In this document: piece after piece, positions 45,500-56,652 of the stretch
How positions within the stretch are numbered: the first letter of the stretch is position 1
Layout: each line of letters begins with the position of its first letter
Assembly (NCBI GenBank): GCA_964019695.1
Contig: OZ026522.1
Coordinates: 21,940,477-22,004,476 of the forward strand
Source: Loripinus fragilis
Taxonomy: Eukaryota; Mollusca; Bivalvia; Lucinida; Lucinidae
Length of the DNA stretch: 64,000 bases
Direction: 5' to 3'
Translations under genes and position numbers: made by a program
The notes under the pieces: model-generated
What the model was told of the DNA's origin: nothing
Seen by the model: only the letters and a program-made list of their open reading frames with translations
The model's database searches: none

Positions 45500-47297
45500 G
45501 TAACGTACGCGGCCCTAAAGTCGTCACCATGACGCATTTAGGCAATTGTCCCGGATTAGAGACACTCACTGACTAAGAATAGACTCTAGCAGATGGTAGT
45601 TTAACCATCTAGCTAGTGGATAAACTAAAGAAAATGGCTTGAAACTACCCGAAAATAACGTTAAAAGACCGATTTTGTCAAGAGGGGTCTGCCTGACGAC
45701 TTTAGGACCACCAAGACCTAAAGTCGTCAGTTACTAGGCCCTAAGGTCGTCAACGATGGATGGTGTTTTTGTGACCCTATTAGCGCAGTATAGGGCTGAG
45801 TGGTGGCACTTATTTATTTAATTGGGTATGTGTTTGGCCTCAGAGACGTCCTCGCAGTCTGAGCACCGGTGCTGGTGGTCCTATGGGCGTTCTAGGCATA
45901 AGGGGCAGTGTTGGTAGTCGTAGGCGTGTACTATATGTCTAAGTGGTGGTGGTCATCTTAGGGACGCACTGGTGGTCTGAGAGTCGGTGTTGGTGGTCCC
46001 AGGAACGTACTGGAGGTCTCGTTGGTGGTGTTGGTGGTCATGTGGGCGTACTGAAGGTATGGGTGGACTGGCAATGTTCGCATTCCTGGACATGTTGTCT
46101 AATTAAGTGACAGTGTAGGTGATTGAAGGGATGTATTGAAGGTCTAAGTACCTTATTGTTGGTCTAAGAAACGTATTGAAGGTACGAATGGCGGTATTGA
46201 TGGGCTTACAGACGTATTTAAGGTCTGAGTAATGGTGCTACTAATCGTTAGGGTATTTTGTTGCCCTGGGTAGCGGAGTTGGTAGTCCTCGATGTGTATT
46301 TAAGCTCCAAATGGCTGTGGTGGTATGTGTGTATACTAGGATGAGCACACATGAGTGAACATTTATATATAGATCAAAGTGGTGTGGTCGGCGTATGCTT
46401 AAACAGAATACCTGAGAGACAGTGTTGGTCGTGTAAATGTCTTTATTCATGTGTTAATAGTCCTGTCGGCGTTCTGAATGTGGTTGGCATACATGAATAA
46501 CCATGTCTTTGGGATTTGCAACCTATACTGATTTAAACTGGCATGCTCAGCTACTCAGACTTGAAATTTAGGAATTGGCAACTATGAGAATTTAATATAC
46601 TATCTAGACAACGCAAACAAGAGCTTACCAGACTGTGTGCAGGCTATTATGGTGGAAATTGAAACCCCGGCACATCTACGGCACTGCCAGGACTCATCAG
46701 AGGTTAACAACCCCGGCACTTAAGCCCCGCTATGTCCCCGGTATGCATTGCCCCTAAGGAGCCGGATATACGAAAGACTGGTGCACAAAACGAGTTAAAG
46801 TCGTTGTTTTAACACAGACGAAGTGAGTAAACAGGGAGAAAAATCACCCATTTTTATGAAGCCCAAAAGTCGGCAGGTCGGACCTAAAGTCGTCATCTCA
46901 CTTTTCAACCTATTATTTCTGTTAGGGATTGTCTAATCAGTCAAAGGGATGTACTTATTGCTAAATCGATATCTTCTGCACATGTAAAAATGCAAGTGTT
47001 TATGTGGAACAGATGTACAGTATAGTAATTTCGTTTCGCCGGATCGATATCAATATCACCTTCAGCTCTCGACAGGCTCCCAATTTTGCATACAATTGGG
47101 TACCCCCATTTCAACTCCTACCACTCGGATACCTTTTATACATTGGCTGTGCTTTATATATCAATACACAGGGCAGATAATTTCCTTTCAAATGATGCCC
47201 TCTCTAAGAAGTTTCGATGATGTGGACAGAAGAGAGCGAGGCCAAAAGAAAACTGACGACCTTAGGGCTATGACGACTTTAGGGCCGCGTACGTTAC
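45500..47297. mobile_element. Non-autonomous DNA transposon, 1.8 kb, perfect 27-bp TIRs
   Basis: The left end at 45500-45526 (GTAACGTACGCGGCCCTAAA + GTCGTCA) is the exact reverse complement of 47271-47297. The subterminal word CCTAAAGTCGTCA or a one-base variant recurs, in both orientations, at 45694, 45717, 45739, 46883 and 47254, as expected of transposase-binding sites. The interior (45840-46490) is a degenerate tandem repeat of about 45 bp (GGTGGTGTTGGTGGTC + CGTACTGAAGGTCTGAGT). There is no transposase frame. An ACGT at each extreme may be a palindromic target duplication. Confidence 0.9.
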
Positions 47298-47619
47298 AAT
47301 GTTTGAAGCCAACCAACCGTTATCAAACAATTTAAAGTTGGAAGAAATATGTCTCAAAAGAAACAGTGGCGCCGAAAACGCCGTAAACCAAGACTTAGTT
47401 AAACTGACCAGGAAGTGCCACAATCACAGACATAATAATTGCACCATGAGAAAATGAGTGACATACATGTTAGAACACACACGCAAGCACGCGAAAGCAC
47501 GAATACGATTAAAGACTTTAGCAAATTGTTCTCTGTTACTCAGCGAGATGGTTGACAATCTCGAAATAACTGCAGCACGTAAAACCATATCCAAAACGAT
47601 ATCACCGCCTTAACCCATT

Positions 47620-47815
47620 TAGGCTTAATGTAAACTCCCACCCATATCTTTTGGACGAATCCATTTCGAATTTAAGGGTTGTTTGGTGGTATTTTTTTTT
47701 ATTCAAAATTTAATATAACAACATGTAAGCAAAAAGTGCAGATCTTGATTAGACGCCACAGAATGCGGCGTCTAATTTGGGTCTTCACTATTTGCCTATG
47801 CCCCACAAAAAGGAC
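47620..47815 (+). pseudogene. Relic of the 44379 exon 3' end plus repeat K (copy 2)
   Basis: At 47626-47690 the frame reads NVNSHPYLLDESISN, then LRVVWWY, matching NVFSHPYPLYESITSF-RVVGWY at 44740-44810. The shared 3' flank (TTTATTCAAA.TTTAATA, TGTAAGCAAA) and the repeat-K hairpin GACGCC..GGCGTC follow. No upstream coding part is recognisable. Confidence 0.6.
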
Positions 47816-48191
47816 GCTTGGCTTAATATATGGGTCAAAACGGACAACGCTAACATCCGCAGTAAGCGGAGGGGGTCTAACACACATTTTACTGCCCCCC
47901 CCCCCCTCCTGCTAAAATTGCCCTATATAATTTCAAGGCCTAGTTTATTGTTAAAGTGTTACAGTATTTGCTTTCAACACTTTGTATCACACATTGTTAC
48001 ATAATACTCGATATCGATTACAACAAGAAAACGAGATGTTTTCAGTTTGCCATTGTGCACAAAAAACTGACATACCAGAAGTTTTAGGAAACTGACGATG
48101 TATGCACAGTAAAGACAGAGTTATCTTTCATACTCATATCTGCGAAAAATAAAAATTCTGCCAGTGATCTGTCGAATTCGATGACACTGAA

Positions 48192-48397
48192 TGTTTGTTT
48201 ATTTTGTTTGATGTGATTCTTTTCGTCCCATCAACAATCTTTCAGTTAAACAGGGACGGGTCTTCCTGGGTTGAACCAGTACTAAGCTAGGATAAATGTG
48301 TTTTGCTCAAGGGTCACAACGCAGTGACGCCGGTGAGGCTCGAACCCGGGGCCCTTCGGTCTCGAGTCAAGCGCTCTACCACTGAGCCACTGCGCTA
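48192..48397 (-). mobile_element. tRNA-derived SINE, family V (copy 2)
   Basis: On the minus strand: head with A box (GTGGCTCAGTGGTAGAGCGC), B box (GGTTCGAGCCTC), core TGCGTTGTGACCCTTGAGCA, GGAAGACCCGTCCCTGTTTA and tail CAAACAAAATAAACAAAC. It is nearly full length. No flanking duplication was found with confidence. Confidence 0.9.
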
Positions 48398-48509
48398 TTG
48401 GTTCGAGCTCGTGACTATTCTGTCGACTAAGATGGCATGGCCTCTTATCATGAGTTCGAGCTTCACGCTATCTTCACAATCCTGAGGGTGCTGATAGTTA
48501 TACGATAGC

Positions 48510-49022
48510 CATGCGCGGACCCAGAAAGTTTTATCAGAGTGGGGGTCCAACTCACCGTTGACAATGTTTTTTGTTGAAGAAGGGAGTTGGGATCCTAGTA
48601 CCACTAAATACGAGCCTCTTTCGGCCAACCAGCGAAACGCAATTTCGATCGAAATGGCGTTTCAATGGCTGGCCGATAATGGCCTAGCATTGAATGCTGG
48701 CTAGGTAACTGTTATTTTCCTGGGGTTCTATGACCCCTTAACTTAATTTGTGATTCACCAGGGGTGGGGTGGGAGCGCAGTGGCTCAGTGGTAGAGTGCT
48801 TGACTCGAGAACGAGAGGCCGCGGATTCGAGCCTCGCCGGCGTCACTGCGTTGTGGTCCTTGAGCAAGACACTTAATCCTAGTTTAGTACTGGTTCATCA
48901 CAGGAAGACCCGTCCCTGTTTAACTGAAAGATTGTTGATGGGACGTAAAGAATCAAATCAAACAAACAAAAACCAGGGGTGATGTTGACGAAGACCCTGC
49001 CTACCCTCTGGATCCGCACATG
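48510..49022. mobile_element. MITE family M (copy 1), carrying a nested SINE
   Basis: Starts CATGCGCGGACCCAG and ends CTCTGGATCCGCACATG, inverted relative to each other and shared with 53277-53469 and 55561-55820. The interior has GGCCAACCAGCGAAACGC and GGCTGGCCGATAATGGC. Removing the SINE at 48767-48971 and one target copy leaves about 298 bp, close to the other copies' sizes. Confidence 0.8.
48757..48981 (+). mobile_element. Full-length SINE, family V (copy 3), with 10-bp target duplication
   Basis: The body at 48767-48971 runs from GGGAGCGCAGTGGCTCAGTG through B box GATTCGAGCCTC and the core TGCGTTGTGGTCCTTGAGCA to tail CAAACAAACAAAA. ACCAGGGGTG flanks it at 48757-48766 and 48972-48981. 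The head is tRNA-like with a good A box. It is the best reference copy of this family in the window. The central core resembles the V/Meta-type SINE core domain (from memory). Confidence 0.95.
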
Positions 49023-49024
49023 AT

Positions 49025-51530
49025 ACAAGGTTGGAATAAAAGGAACATATGCGAGGCATTTTTATTATATGCCCGAGTGTTAGCATAAGGTCTGACTTAA
49101 AGCAACTTCTCCACTGCACCGAGTCACCACCATAAAAACGCGTGCAAATTTACGCAACGGCATAGATAAGCTGGGCATAATTCTGGCCATTTTTGATACG
49201 CATGCATTCGTGGGATAGGCACACGCGTAAATATGCGCAGAAATAGCGTGTTTATATTTAAAGCTTTCAAGTTTTGCATATCATATGGAAAATGATCTAT
49301 TTTATTCCCAAGCTTTATGAAAAGAGTATGGGATATTGCCATCACATCTGTCCGGTGCTCTGCCTGTCATTGCTAAATATCATCGAACGTAGGTTGAGTA
49401 AACTGTGCAAGTTGGACGTGCATTAGCTTAATGATTTTGCACCTCACCACCATACACCATACAACCGACTCCTTTGATGACAGAATACTAACATGATGAC
49501 ACATACAACATCTTAGACCGCATGATGGGTAGGTTATCATATTCGGTTTGCAAACTTTGAAAAGAAGCCAATTAATCGGTGGTAGATAAGTAAACTTGTT
49601 GGTGTTGCGAGACCCTAAAGAAACAAGTTGATGTATCATATTACACAAATAAAGCCACACTAAATCATCATTTCAGAGATTTTTCAAGAAAAGCAACAAC
49701 AATTATGTGTTTAGGTTGTGCGTCTCTCCGTTAATGTCTGCTGTCTTTACTTATATGTATATACAATTAAGTCTCTATCACTCAGCTACATTTCTACCAA
49801 ATTTTCAGCCTCAGTTCGATTTTATCAAGGCACATTAGATCATCAAAGGCGACCGGTAGATGAAAAATGGCTGCTCTTATCTACAGATTAATTTTAAAAT
49901 GGCTGTCTTCAATGACAGGCCAGGATTTTTGTGTCTAACATTGATGACCGATCAAAATTGTAGAAAGCTACTTGAAATTAACAGATTTTTCAGCTTTTGG
50001 TCAAGACAGAGACCATAAATCATCTTCCATATTGCATCAAAATTAAAATCATCTCATTGGTCATTTGGCTAACTGATATTTAGGATAGGCAAACAGTCAG
50101 GATCTAGTTCAAACGCTGTATGAACGTGATCCTAACTGTCTCTTAGAGAATGAGCTCACAGGAATCGTCCAGACCAGATATCATTTAAATGACAAATGGA
50201 TTTATCCTCTTTAAGGGAATCATAAAATTCACAAAGGGCTTAAATTGGCTAAATGTCATTTAATGGCACTTTTATTATGTTGCACTGTTCTTAGACAGTT
50301 TGAGGACTTTTCAGTAGAAGCATGAGTTTTGCAACTTCTATCATTGTCCATTGAGGTTTTGAGGCCAGAGGTTGGGTTTTGGTTGTGCCACTTCCTGGGC
50401 AGGGCTTATATTTTTCTATTATTTATAATATAAGCAGTACCATTGCAAAAACTTTACTAGCAAATTAAAGTTTCCCTGTATGAATCAATGTAAGGTTGTC
50501 AGTGTCTGTTATGGGTTGAATTGTAGAAGATCATATCGTGATCTTTTTCCAAAAAGAAATATTCTCAGGCTTGATGATGTAAAAGTTTACCGCAGAATAC
50601 CAGGGGCTTCTCTTCGAATTTTACAAACAGAAAATTAAAACATACCCTTCACGCGACCTAAATATTGCATCTGTCATCGTTGTTAGTAATCTGTCATCAA
50701 ATGAGCTGGTTAAAGGCTTGTAATGGCGTGATTTTGAAATAGATCAAGGCAAATTAAAATACCCTGCACCAAGTCAAATGTAAATACCCTCGAATGCTTT
50801 ATATCCTTAAAGTACAAACGGTTCGTTTGTTTTTCGCATGTACCATCATACGCGAATGTTGGTTTATCATCCCTTGCCATGCTGCATATTTTTGTGTTCC
50901 ACACTCCTTCCCATTCCTATCCTGCTAACCAGCAGAATGCCAGTTATAGGCATGTATTTACAGGCAGAGTGAAAAACAGTGTGGAGCCTGGTCAGTTAGC
51001 TTCGCCAGAAGCCAGCTGATCTAGATCTATACTGTTTTCAAAAAACAAATAATATCCAATATCAACAAGGCCAGGGTTTACTACTTGAGTCATTGAATAA
51101 CGGTACAAATTGAAAAGCATGTGCCTAAAGCTAAGACTCTGATCAGCCGTCGAATCTACCCAGTCTAGAATGCGGCTTTGCTATCACATTACATGTATGG
51201 ACTAATCGTGTTTTATTGTGTACCACCTGGGCGTACATTGGTCATGTTGGGCAGCTTGACAGACTGATCCACACGGCTGTACGAGTATTTGTTGATTTCG
51301 TAATAAAGTGGTTGCTTCAAGGAATCCCCCATTTTCTTTTTTTTTTCATCGTTGCCACATGCAGATAGATACTTAATCCGTCTGCTTACCTAATGTTAAC
51401 CACAAATGGATAAACTCACGTCGTGCACGCATAGACAATAAAAGTGGGATCGCCGAAGTTTTTTTGACGATTTATACGAGGGCCGTACGTGAAGTTCTGA
51501 TATGAAATATTCCAAAACTTTAACATGTAC
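49025..51530. other. Non-coding spacer, about 2.5 kb
   Basis: No exon was recognised. Short frames at 49124, 49373 and 50710 on the minus strand have no domain or splice context. Around 50930-51040 there is a fragment resembling repeat K (GCTGATCTAGATCTATACTG). Confidence 0.4.
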
Positions 51531-51624
51531 ATGTATATATGAACGATATTCAGAACTTCAATGTCCCTGTTGTAAAAAAAGAGCAAGCACATGTTAACGC
51601 GGTCACCTTTCCCTACCCGATTTT

Positions 51625-51775
51625 ATGTTACTCACGCCTACCAAACAGTCAGATGCTCAACCGCTGGTTGAGCGAGAAAAACAATTCGAGTGTCGTCGTG
51701 TTGAAATTTCGAGGAGCTAAAAAGGTAAACAAATGTTGCATGTTCTGTATATTATAATTAATATTTCTTGTCCTA
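51625..51775 (+). repeat. Segment inverted at 52512-52612
   Basis: GGTTGAGCGAGAAAAACAAT + TCGAGTGTCGTC and AGCTAAAAAGGTAAACAAAT + GTTGCATGTTCTGTATAT recur in inverse orientation at 52512-52612. The frame here reads RLSEKNNSSVVVLKFRGAKK followed by a GTAAAC donor-like site; the other copy keeps RLSEKNNSSV and AKK around a stop. Confidence 0.65.
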
Positions 51776-52355
51776 GGAAGAGAATAAAAAATCCGGGAAT
51801 ATCATGCAACCTCTTACGGGTCCCTACGTTTATGGTGTAAATAGGAGGTCAGAGAATTTTCTCCTTTTGTCAGATTTACTTTTTGCGTGAGGAAGGTGTA
51901 CCAGAAGCAGATATAAACGAGTAGAAATTCGTGTTGTTTTGGGCTGTGTATTCAATTTTATGATTGTGCTCGAAGGTGATATATACAGGCCTGATCAAGA
52001 CTGAGATCGGCAACTGGAATTCAGATGGTTATTTTCATCGAACTTGTGCAATATGCGAAAACTCTTGGTGGAAAGTTCAGGAAAAATCTGGTTGAGCATC
52101 CGATAATAAGAAATGATAAGAAAATTTAATAGCATCATTTGTCGTTTATTTGCACCCCATTGTTAAGATAACGCATTCAGTCTGTTACATGGGCCCATAC
52201 CGACATACTGTTCCCAAACTTGGCGCTACAAATTCTTAAATTCTTGAAAAAATGCCGAATAGCAAACAATATGTAATAAAGTATTTTTGCACGAATATAA
52301 AATCATATGAATGATTATATGCGACCGAAGTGCACTAAAATACAGCTATAAACAA

Positions 52356-52485
52356 TTTTGAGGTTTGTTTTCGTCAAGAAATACCACTTTTTCAGATTTG
52401 TTTATGGTTATGCAACCAGACACTCTGATGCGTAACCAAAATATTCTGAAAGAGTGGTATTTCTTGACGAAAACAAACCTCAAAA
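52356..52485. mobile_element. MITE with 40-bp inverted ends, 130 bp
   Basis: TTTTGAGGTTTGTTTTCGTC + AAGAAATACCACT at 52356 is the perfect inverse of the end at 52446-52485 over at least 33 bp. There is a short loop and no coding capacity. Confidence 0.9.
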
Positions 52486-52511
52486 ATAGTGAGTATGCGA
52501 AAGACAAGAAA

Positions 52512-52612
52512 TACTAATTATCATATACAGAACATGCAACATTTCTTTACCTTTTTAGCTCATCGAGATCTCAACAGAAAGACACTCGAATTGTTTTTCT
52601 CGCTCAACCGAC
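52512..52612 (-). repeat. Inverse copy of 51625-51775
   Basis: See the forward segment. A stop (TGA) has replaced the glycine codon of the RGAKK block. Confidence 0.6.
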
Positions 52613-52723
52613 TGCGTAATACATGAGGTAATAAACGTAGATATGGGATGATAAGCATCAACTTGAACAATAAAAATAGACTGCTTAAAACTGTATGTTG
52701 CCACTGTTTCTAATACAATTTCA

Positions 52724-52797
52724 GGAAATATACAAAACATAAAACCTGTGCAAAATTACACAGGTCTTTGCACATGTTTCATGTTTTGTATATTTCC
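52724..52797. mobile_element. Palindromic element P (copy 2)
   Basis: GGAAATATACAAAACAT at 52724 pairs with ATGTTTTGTATATTTCC ending at 52797. The interior ACCTGTGCAAAATTACACAGGT matches copy 1 at 34023-34080. Confidence 0.8.
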
Positions 52798-53099
52798 TGC
52801 CCAGCGTAGTTTATAATCTATGATTAGCAAAACATGAAGTTTACTGTATTTTTGAGACCACAAAAGCTTTGAATTGTATCATGATTTCCAACTAGCAAAC
52901 GTTTCTTAATGTTTGAATTTTGCTCAGAATCCAATAAACCAATCTGTTCTAATTAATTTAATGAATCTGTATTATCTTTTTTTCAGAACTCATTTCTCCC
53001 CCTTCCGTCCACAGACAGAGCAGCTAAAAAATTGGATTTTATCAGTTTTACCCAGAAGTGTCATCAGTTTTCGTGGTTTAGAAATACATTCTCACCAAC

Positions 53100-53225
53100 A
53101 TGGAAGGGGTGGACAATAAGCTCCAATCCCTGGAGCAGGCCATGGACACAAGGTTGGCCAGGATTGAAGACCAAAACCACCAGATTATGCTGGCCCTACA
53201 GAAGAAAAAGAAGGGAACCTTTTTT
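53100..53225 (+). CDS. Possible first coding exon with coiled coil
   Basis: The ATG has a good context (CCAACATGG) and opens 42 codons: MEGVDNKLQSLEQAMDTRLA, RIEDQNHQIMLALQKKKKGT, FF. The frame meets a GTGAGT donor exactly at a codon boundary (phase 0). Hydrophobic residues (L8, L11, M15, L19, I22, H27/I29, L33) follow a near-heptad spacing ending in a lysine cluster, as in a short coiled coil. Upstream are two pyrimidine-rich AG sites (52987, 53016). The next exon was not found. It could be a host gene start or the start of a mobile-element ORF1. Too short for automatic ORF calls. Confidence 0.45.
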
Positions 53226-53276
53226 GTGAGTTTTGCTTTTTTGTAGCTACATGTACACCAGACCTAAGAAAATAAG

Positions 53277-53469
53277 CATGCGCGGATCCAGAAAGTTTTT
53301 TTCAGAGGGGGCCCAACTTTGACTACGTTTTTAAGTCGATGAGGGGAGAGAGGATCTAAGTACTTCTATAAGTGGGCCATCATCGGCCCGCCAGCGAAAC
53401 GCCATTTAAATGGTGTTTCGTTGGAGGGCTGATGGTGGCCCAACATTTAATGCTGGCTGTCCGCACATG
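53277..53469. mobile_element. MITE family M (copy 2)
   Basis: Ends CATGCGCGGATCCAG and GTCCGCACATG. The interior GGCCATCATCGGCCCGCCAG and CGAAACGCC is shared with copies 1 and 3. Confidence 0.85.
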
Positions 53470-53618
53470 TTTAGGGATGCCCAGCCAAATATTAGCACAG
53501 AATCTTAATCATGAATGTAAGCACAAGAAACAGATCTACATTGTATCCATGATAAGGTGCAGATAAGCAAATTTTATTTGCGTAAAATTTTAACTATTTT
53601 CTAACCCATCGGTTTAAA

Positions 53619-53684
53619 CATGTGTTTTGGGTGCTCAAAAGAACCGTCTCATTGAAACGGTTCTTTTGATTACCCACAACATAT
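53619..53684. repeat. Hairpin repeat H (copy 2)
   Basis: CATGTGTTTTGGGTGCTCAA then AAGAACCGTCTC-ATTG-AAACGGTTCTT and ACCCACAACATATG. The flanks (GCGTAAAATTTTAACTATTT; CCAATTACGCACTC) also match copy 3 at 58.3 kb. Confidence 0.85.
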
Positions 53685-53841
53685 GATAAACAAAATAATT
53701 TTCCAATTACGCACTCTTATCTGGAAGCCTGGACTCCGACTCACTAAAAAGGTGGTTTGCAAACTCGAAATCTTACACTTTCCTGCCATGCACTATTTGG
53801 AACACGCTAAACAAGTGTTTGAACTAATGTGTAAGACAATA

Positions 53842-54125
53842 ACGCCGGTCGTGCAGCGCAATCGCTACCGAGTCCTATTACTGATCTAGGGGTTGTGAGT
53901 TCAATCCCAACCTGGCCCCAGTCTTTCCTGGAGATTGAACATGGACTATTTTTACTGTCATTCTCACCCTTCCGCTGATTCAAAAAGGGCTGTTTGTAAC
54001 TGTGCACGAAGTACTGGTTAACTGCTTAGTCTAAGCTTGCCAATCAGGTTAATATTATTGACCGTCTCCGCATGGCCATAGCTGTTGACTGGGACGTTAA
54101 ACCACAAGCCAAATAAACAAACAAA
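53842..54125 (+). mobile_element. tRNA-headed SINE (second family)
   Basis: Contains a B-box-like GAGTTCAATCCC after a tRNA-like head, a 200-bp body with GGCCATAGCTGTTGACTGGG and ACGTTAAACCACAAGCC, and the tail AAATAAACAAACAAA. The A box is degenerate and no target duplication was found. Confidence 0.6.
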
Positions 54126-54511
54126 GTATGGCATAGAAAATTTGCTTATCTTTGATTACAAGCTTTCCTTATGCTGACCACACGGGCGAACACCCAGGCT
54201 GGTCTGAGTGTTTGCATATTGTATGTATGGTAGATTTACAAATACACAATACTGCCGATAGGCATATTTTCGAGATTGAACTTAAATTATAGTGGTCACA
54301 ATTTATGGTCAAATATTGCCTTAAGGTGCGATCAAACTTAAAAGAACACAATGTTTAATGCGAATTCACATTAAATCAAACAGATCAAACGATTGCAAGG
54401 CGAACAGTAAAACTCGATGTACACATTAAATAAAATCCAGATTTTATCCTCATTTGGACAGCAAATGCTAACATTTAAATTCGTATATATAGGACAGAAA
54501 GAGACATATAC

Positions 54512-55014
54512 CACTGTAGTCATTCCACTACGGCAATTTGGGTCTCGTCACCCACTCCGGTATTATAGTAAAATTACCTTCAAATAAAGGCTGACAAAAT
54601 GAGAACTTTCTAATATGATTGCTTCGAGATTGCATCGTCTAGTTAACAACCTCTGTGTTGTTTTGCCAAAAAGGAGATAAAAACAGATTTTCAATGTATT
54701 TTTTAAAGTTGTATTTAAAAAAAAAAGTCAATTACGGTTTAGTCATAATTATACGGTTTCGTCATTGATTAATTGTCCACGATGACGAAACCGTAATTAG
54801 TTATCTCATGCCTAGACGTTGAAACGGTAAAGTTTTCATATAATTGTAAAGCTAATATATACAATGTGACTTTGAGGAACAAAAATTAATCAGAACCCAA
54901 GCTTTTTTGGGCGTTTATCTGTGATTAAATGAAAAATTGAACATGATGAGAAAGTTACCTTAACACCGGAATAAGTGACGAGACCCAAATTGCCGTAGTG
55001 GTATGACTACAGTG
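54512..55014. mobile_element. MITE with 40-bp TIRs, about 0.5 kb
   Basis: CACTGTAGTCATTCCACTAC + GGCAATTTGGGTCTCGTCAC at 54512 is matched inversely at 54975-55014 with one mismatch. The flanks are TATA on the left and TATA on the right (possible target site, as in Tc1/mariner-derived MITEs). A second internal palindrome GGTTTCGTCAT...ATGACGAAACC lies at 54757-54792. Confidence 0.85.
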
Positions 55015-55026
55015 TATACGCACCGA

Positions 55027-55272
55027 AGACATGGACCTCGAAGCAAGAAAACCTGTCTTCGGGGGTTGCGAACATCAAACGCGCAGACCATCCTGCACAT
55101 CCTGCACATCTACGCATTCCGATCAGCGCCTTTGTAATCGCTTTTTTTGGAAAGTATCATACCTCGACTTACTTCTAGCGAAATTTCGAGTTTCTAGCTA
55201 GTCTCAGTAGCTGAGCAGGCTGGTTTGAATCTCACTTTTCTGAAACCACGAAGACAGGTTTTATATTGTGTA
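55027..55272. repeat. Dispersed repeat D (copy 2)
   Basis: Starts CATGGACCTCGAAGCAAGAA and ends with CACGAAGACAGGTTTTATAT. Collinear with 14860-15105. Confidence 0.7.
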
Positions 55273-55560
55273 AAGAGGTACATGTAGTGTCCTTGCTTTA
55301 AAGTTTAAACCCATGTTTGTCAGGCGTCTCGAAGTATGGCTTTATCAGCCAGTGTAGATACATGTACATATACAGATGATATGACCTGGAACCTCGTCAG
55401 TTTTTGCGCTATTTACATGTACTCTCCAAGAAGCAAATCTTTTTTTTTTAAAAAATCCAACCAGAGTCTTTACGTTTTTATTACTTTATATTCTAATACG
55501 ACTTTATAAAGTCAAATTTAACTACTGGAATTAATTTGAAATTTCAAGCACCATATACAT

Positions 55561-55820
55561 CATGCGCGGATCCAGAGGGGGTGGGGACAGGAGGTCCAGA
55601 CCCCCTCTCTGAAAAATCACAAAGCTAAAGGGTTTCTTAGCAATACTTGTCCAGATCCCCTGAACAGTCATAAAGCTTCCAAGCCAGCAGTCAATGTTGG
55701 GCCACCATCGGCCCGCTAGCTGTTTCGCGAAACGGCTGGCGTGCCGATAATGTCCCACTTCAAGTTGTATTTGGGCAGCCTTTCCCATCATCACTTAAAA
55801 AAAATCTGAGTCCGCACATG
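55561..55820. mobile_element. MITE family M (copy 3)
   Basis: CATGCGCGGATCCAG at 55561 and CTGAGTCCGCACATG ending at 55820. The interior GGGCCACCATCGGCCCGCTA and CGAAACGGCTGGC is shared with the other copies. The minus-strand 87-codon frame is incidental. Confidence 0.85.
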
Positions 55821-55884
55821 TACGTGTGCAAATCTATATGCAGTAGCTCTTTTCGGCACCAAACCCTATTACATGTACATTCCC

Positions 55885-56120
55885 GAGGCCCTGGAAGGGG
55901 GTCCCAGTATCCCATATCCTTTTAATTATTTTGAAAAATATCCCATATCCCTAAGATAAATATGGCAAATATCTCCAAAATTCAGAAAGCACTGTATCCC
56001 CATATCCCTAAAATTGATGTACGTATCCCGTATCCGTTTAAATATTTACAAAAAATATCCCGTATCCCTTTAAGGTTTTGGCTACTATCGCTGTATCCCT
56101 AAAACCCCTTCCAGGGCCTC
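55885..56120. mobile_element. MITE family N (copy 1), 236 bp
   Basis: GAGGCCCTGGAAGGGGG at 55885 is inverse to CCCCTTCCAGGGCCTC ending at 56120. The interior is a run of 'ATATCCCTAAAAT' words. ATTCC on both sides may be a 5-bp target duplication. Confidence 0.75.
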
Positions 56121-56279
56121 ATTCCTATCATATGGTTTACATAATGCATCTTCTTTTCCCAGGTGATGCAGATTAAAATGAACTACATGTGATATTTTAA
56201 TGTAGCATGATAGATATACATATACTACTGACTTCAGGCTATTATTAAAATAAATATTTGAGCCAGCACATAAAATGCA

Positions 56280-56652
56280 TTAAGGACAATGTGATACACA
56301 ATATGGCGTGGTGGCTAAAATCTGCGGGTGCTTTGAATTTTGCGCTGTCACAAGAACAATTGCCAATTTCGCTCTGAATTTCAGAGATAATCATAAGATA
56401 TATGTAATATAGTTTACAATTTTGTTGCTGAATGAAATATACACAAATAGTAAATAAGTCAAATATTACCTTGAACTTGGTCAATTTTTGCATATTTCAT
56501 TCAGCAACAAAATTGTAAACTATATTACATATATCTTATGATTATTTCTGAAATTCAGAGCGAAATTGGACATTGTTCTTGTGATAGCGCAAAATTCAAA
56601 GCACCCGCAGATTTTAGCCACCACGCCATATTGTGTATGACATTGTCCTTAA
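56280..56652. mobile_element. Foldback element, 373 bp, arms of about 165 bp
   Basis: TTAAGGACAATGTGATACAC at 56280 pairs with GTGTATGACATTGTCCTTAA ending at 56652, and arms continue inward (ATATGGCGTGGTGGCTAAAA; TTGTTGCTGAATGAAATAT) almost unbroken. The loop is about 45 bp. No coding. Confidence 0.9.

Noticed and set aside
51539..51757. A 72-codon gene with a nuclear-type basic stretch
   Set aside because: No domain, and the C-terminal half is a dispersed inverted segment; only the short RLSEKNNSSV match is noted as a finding.
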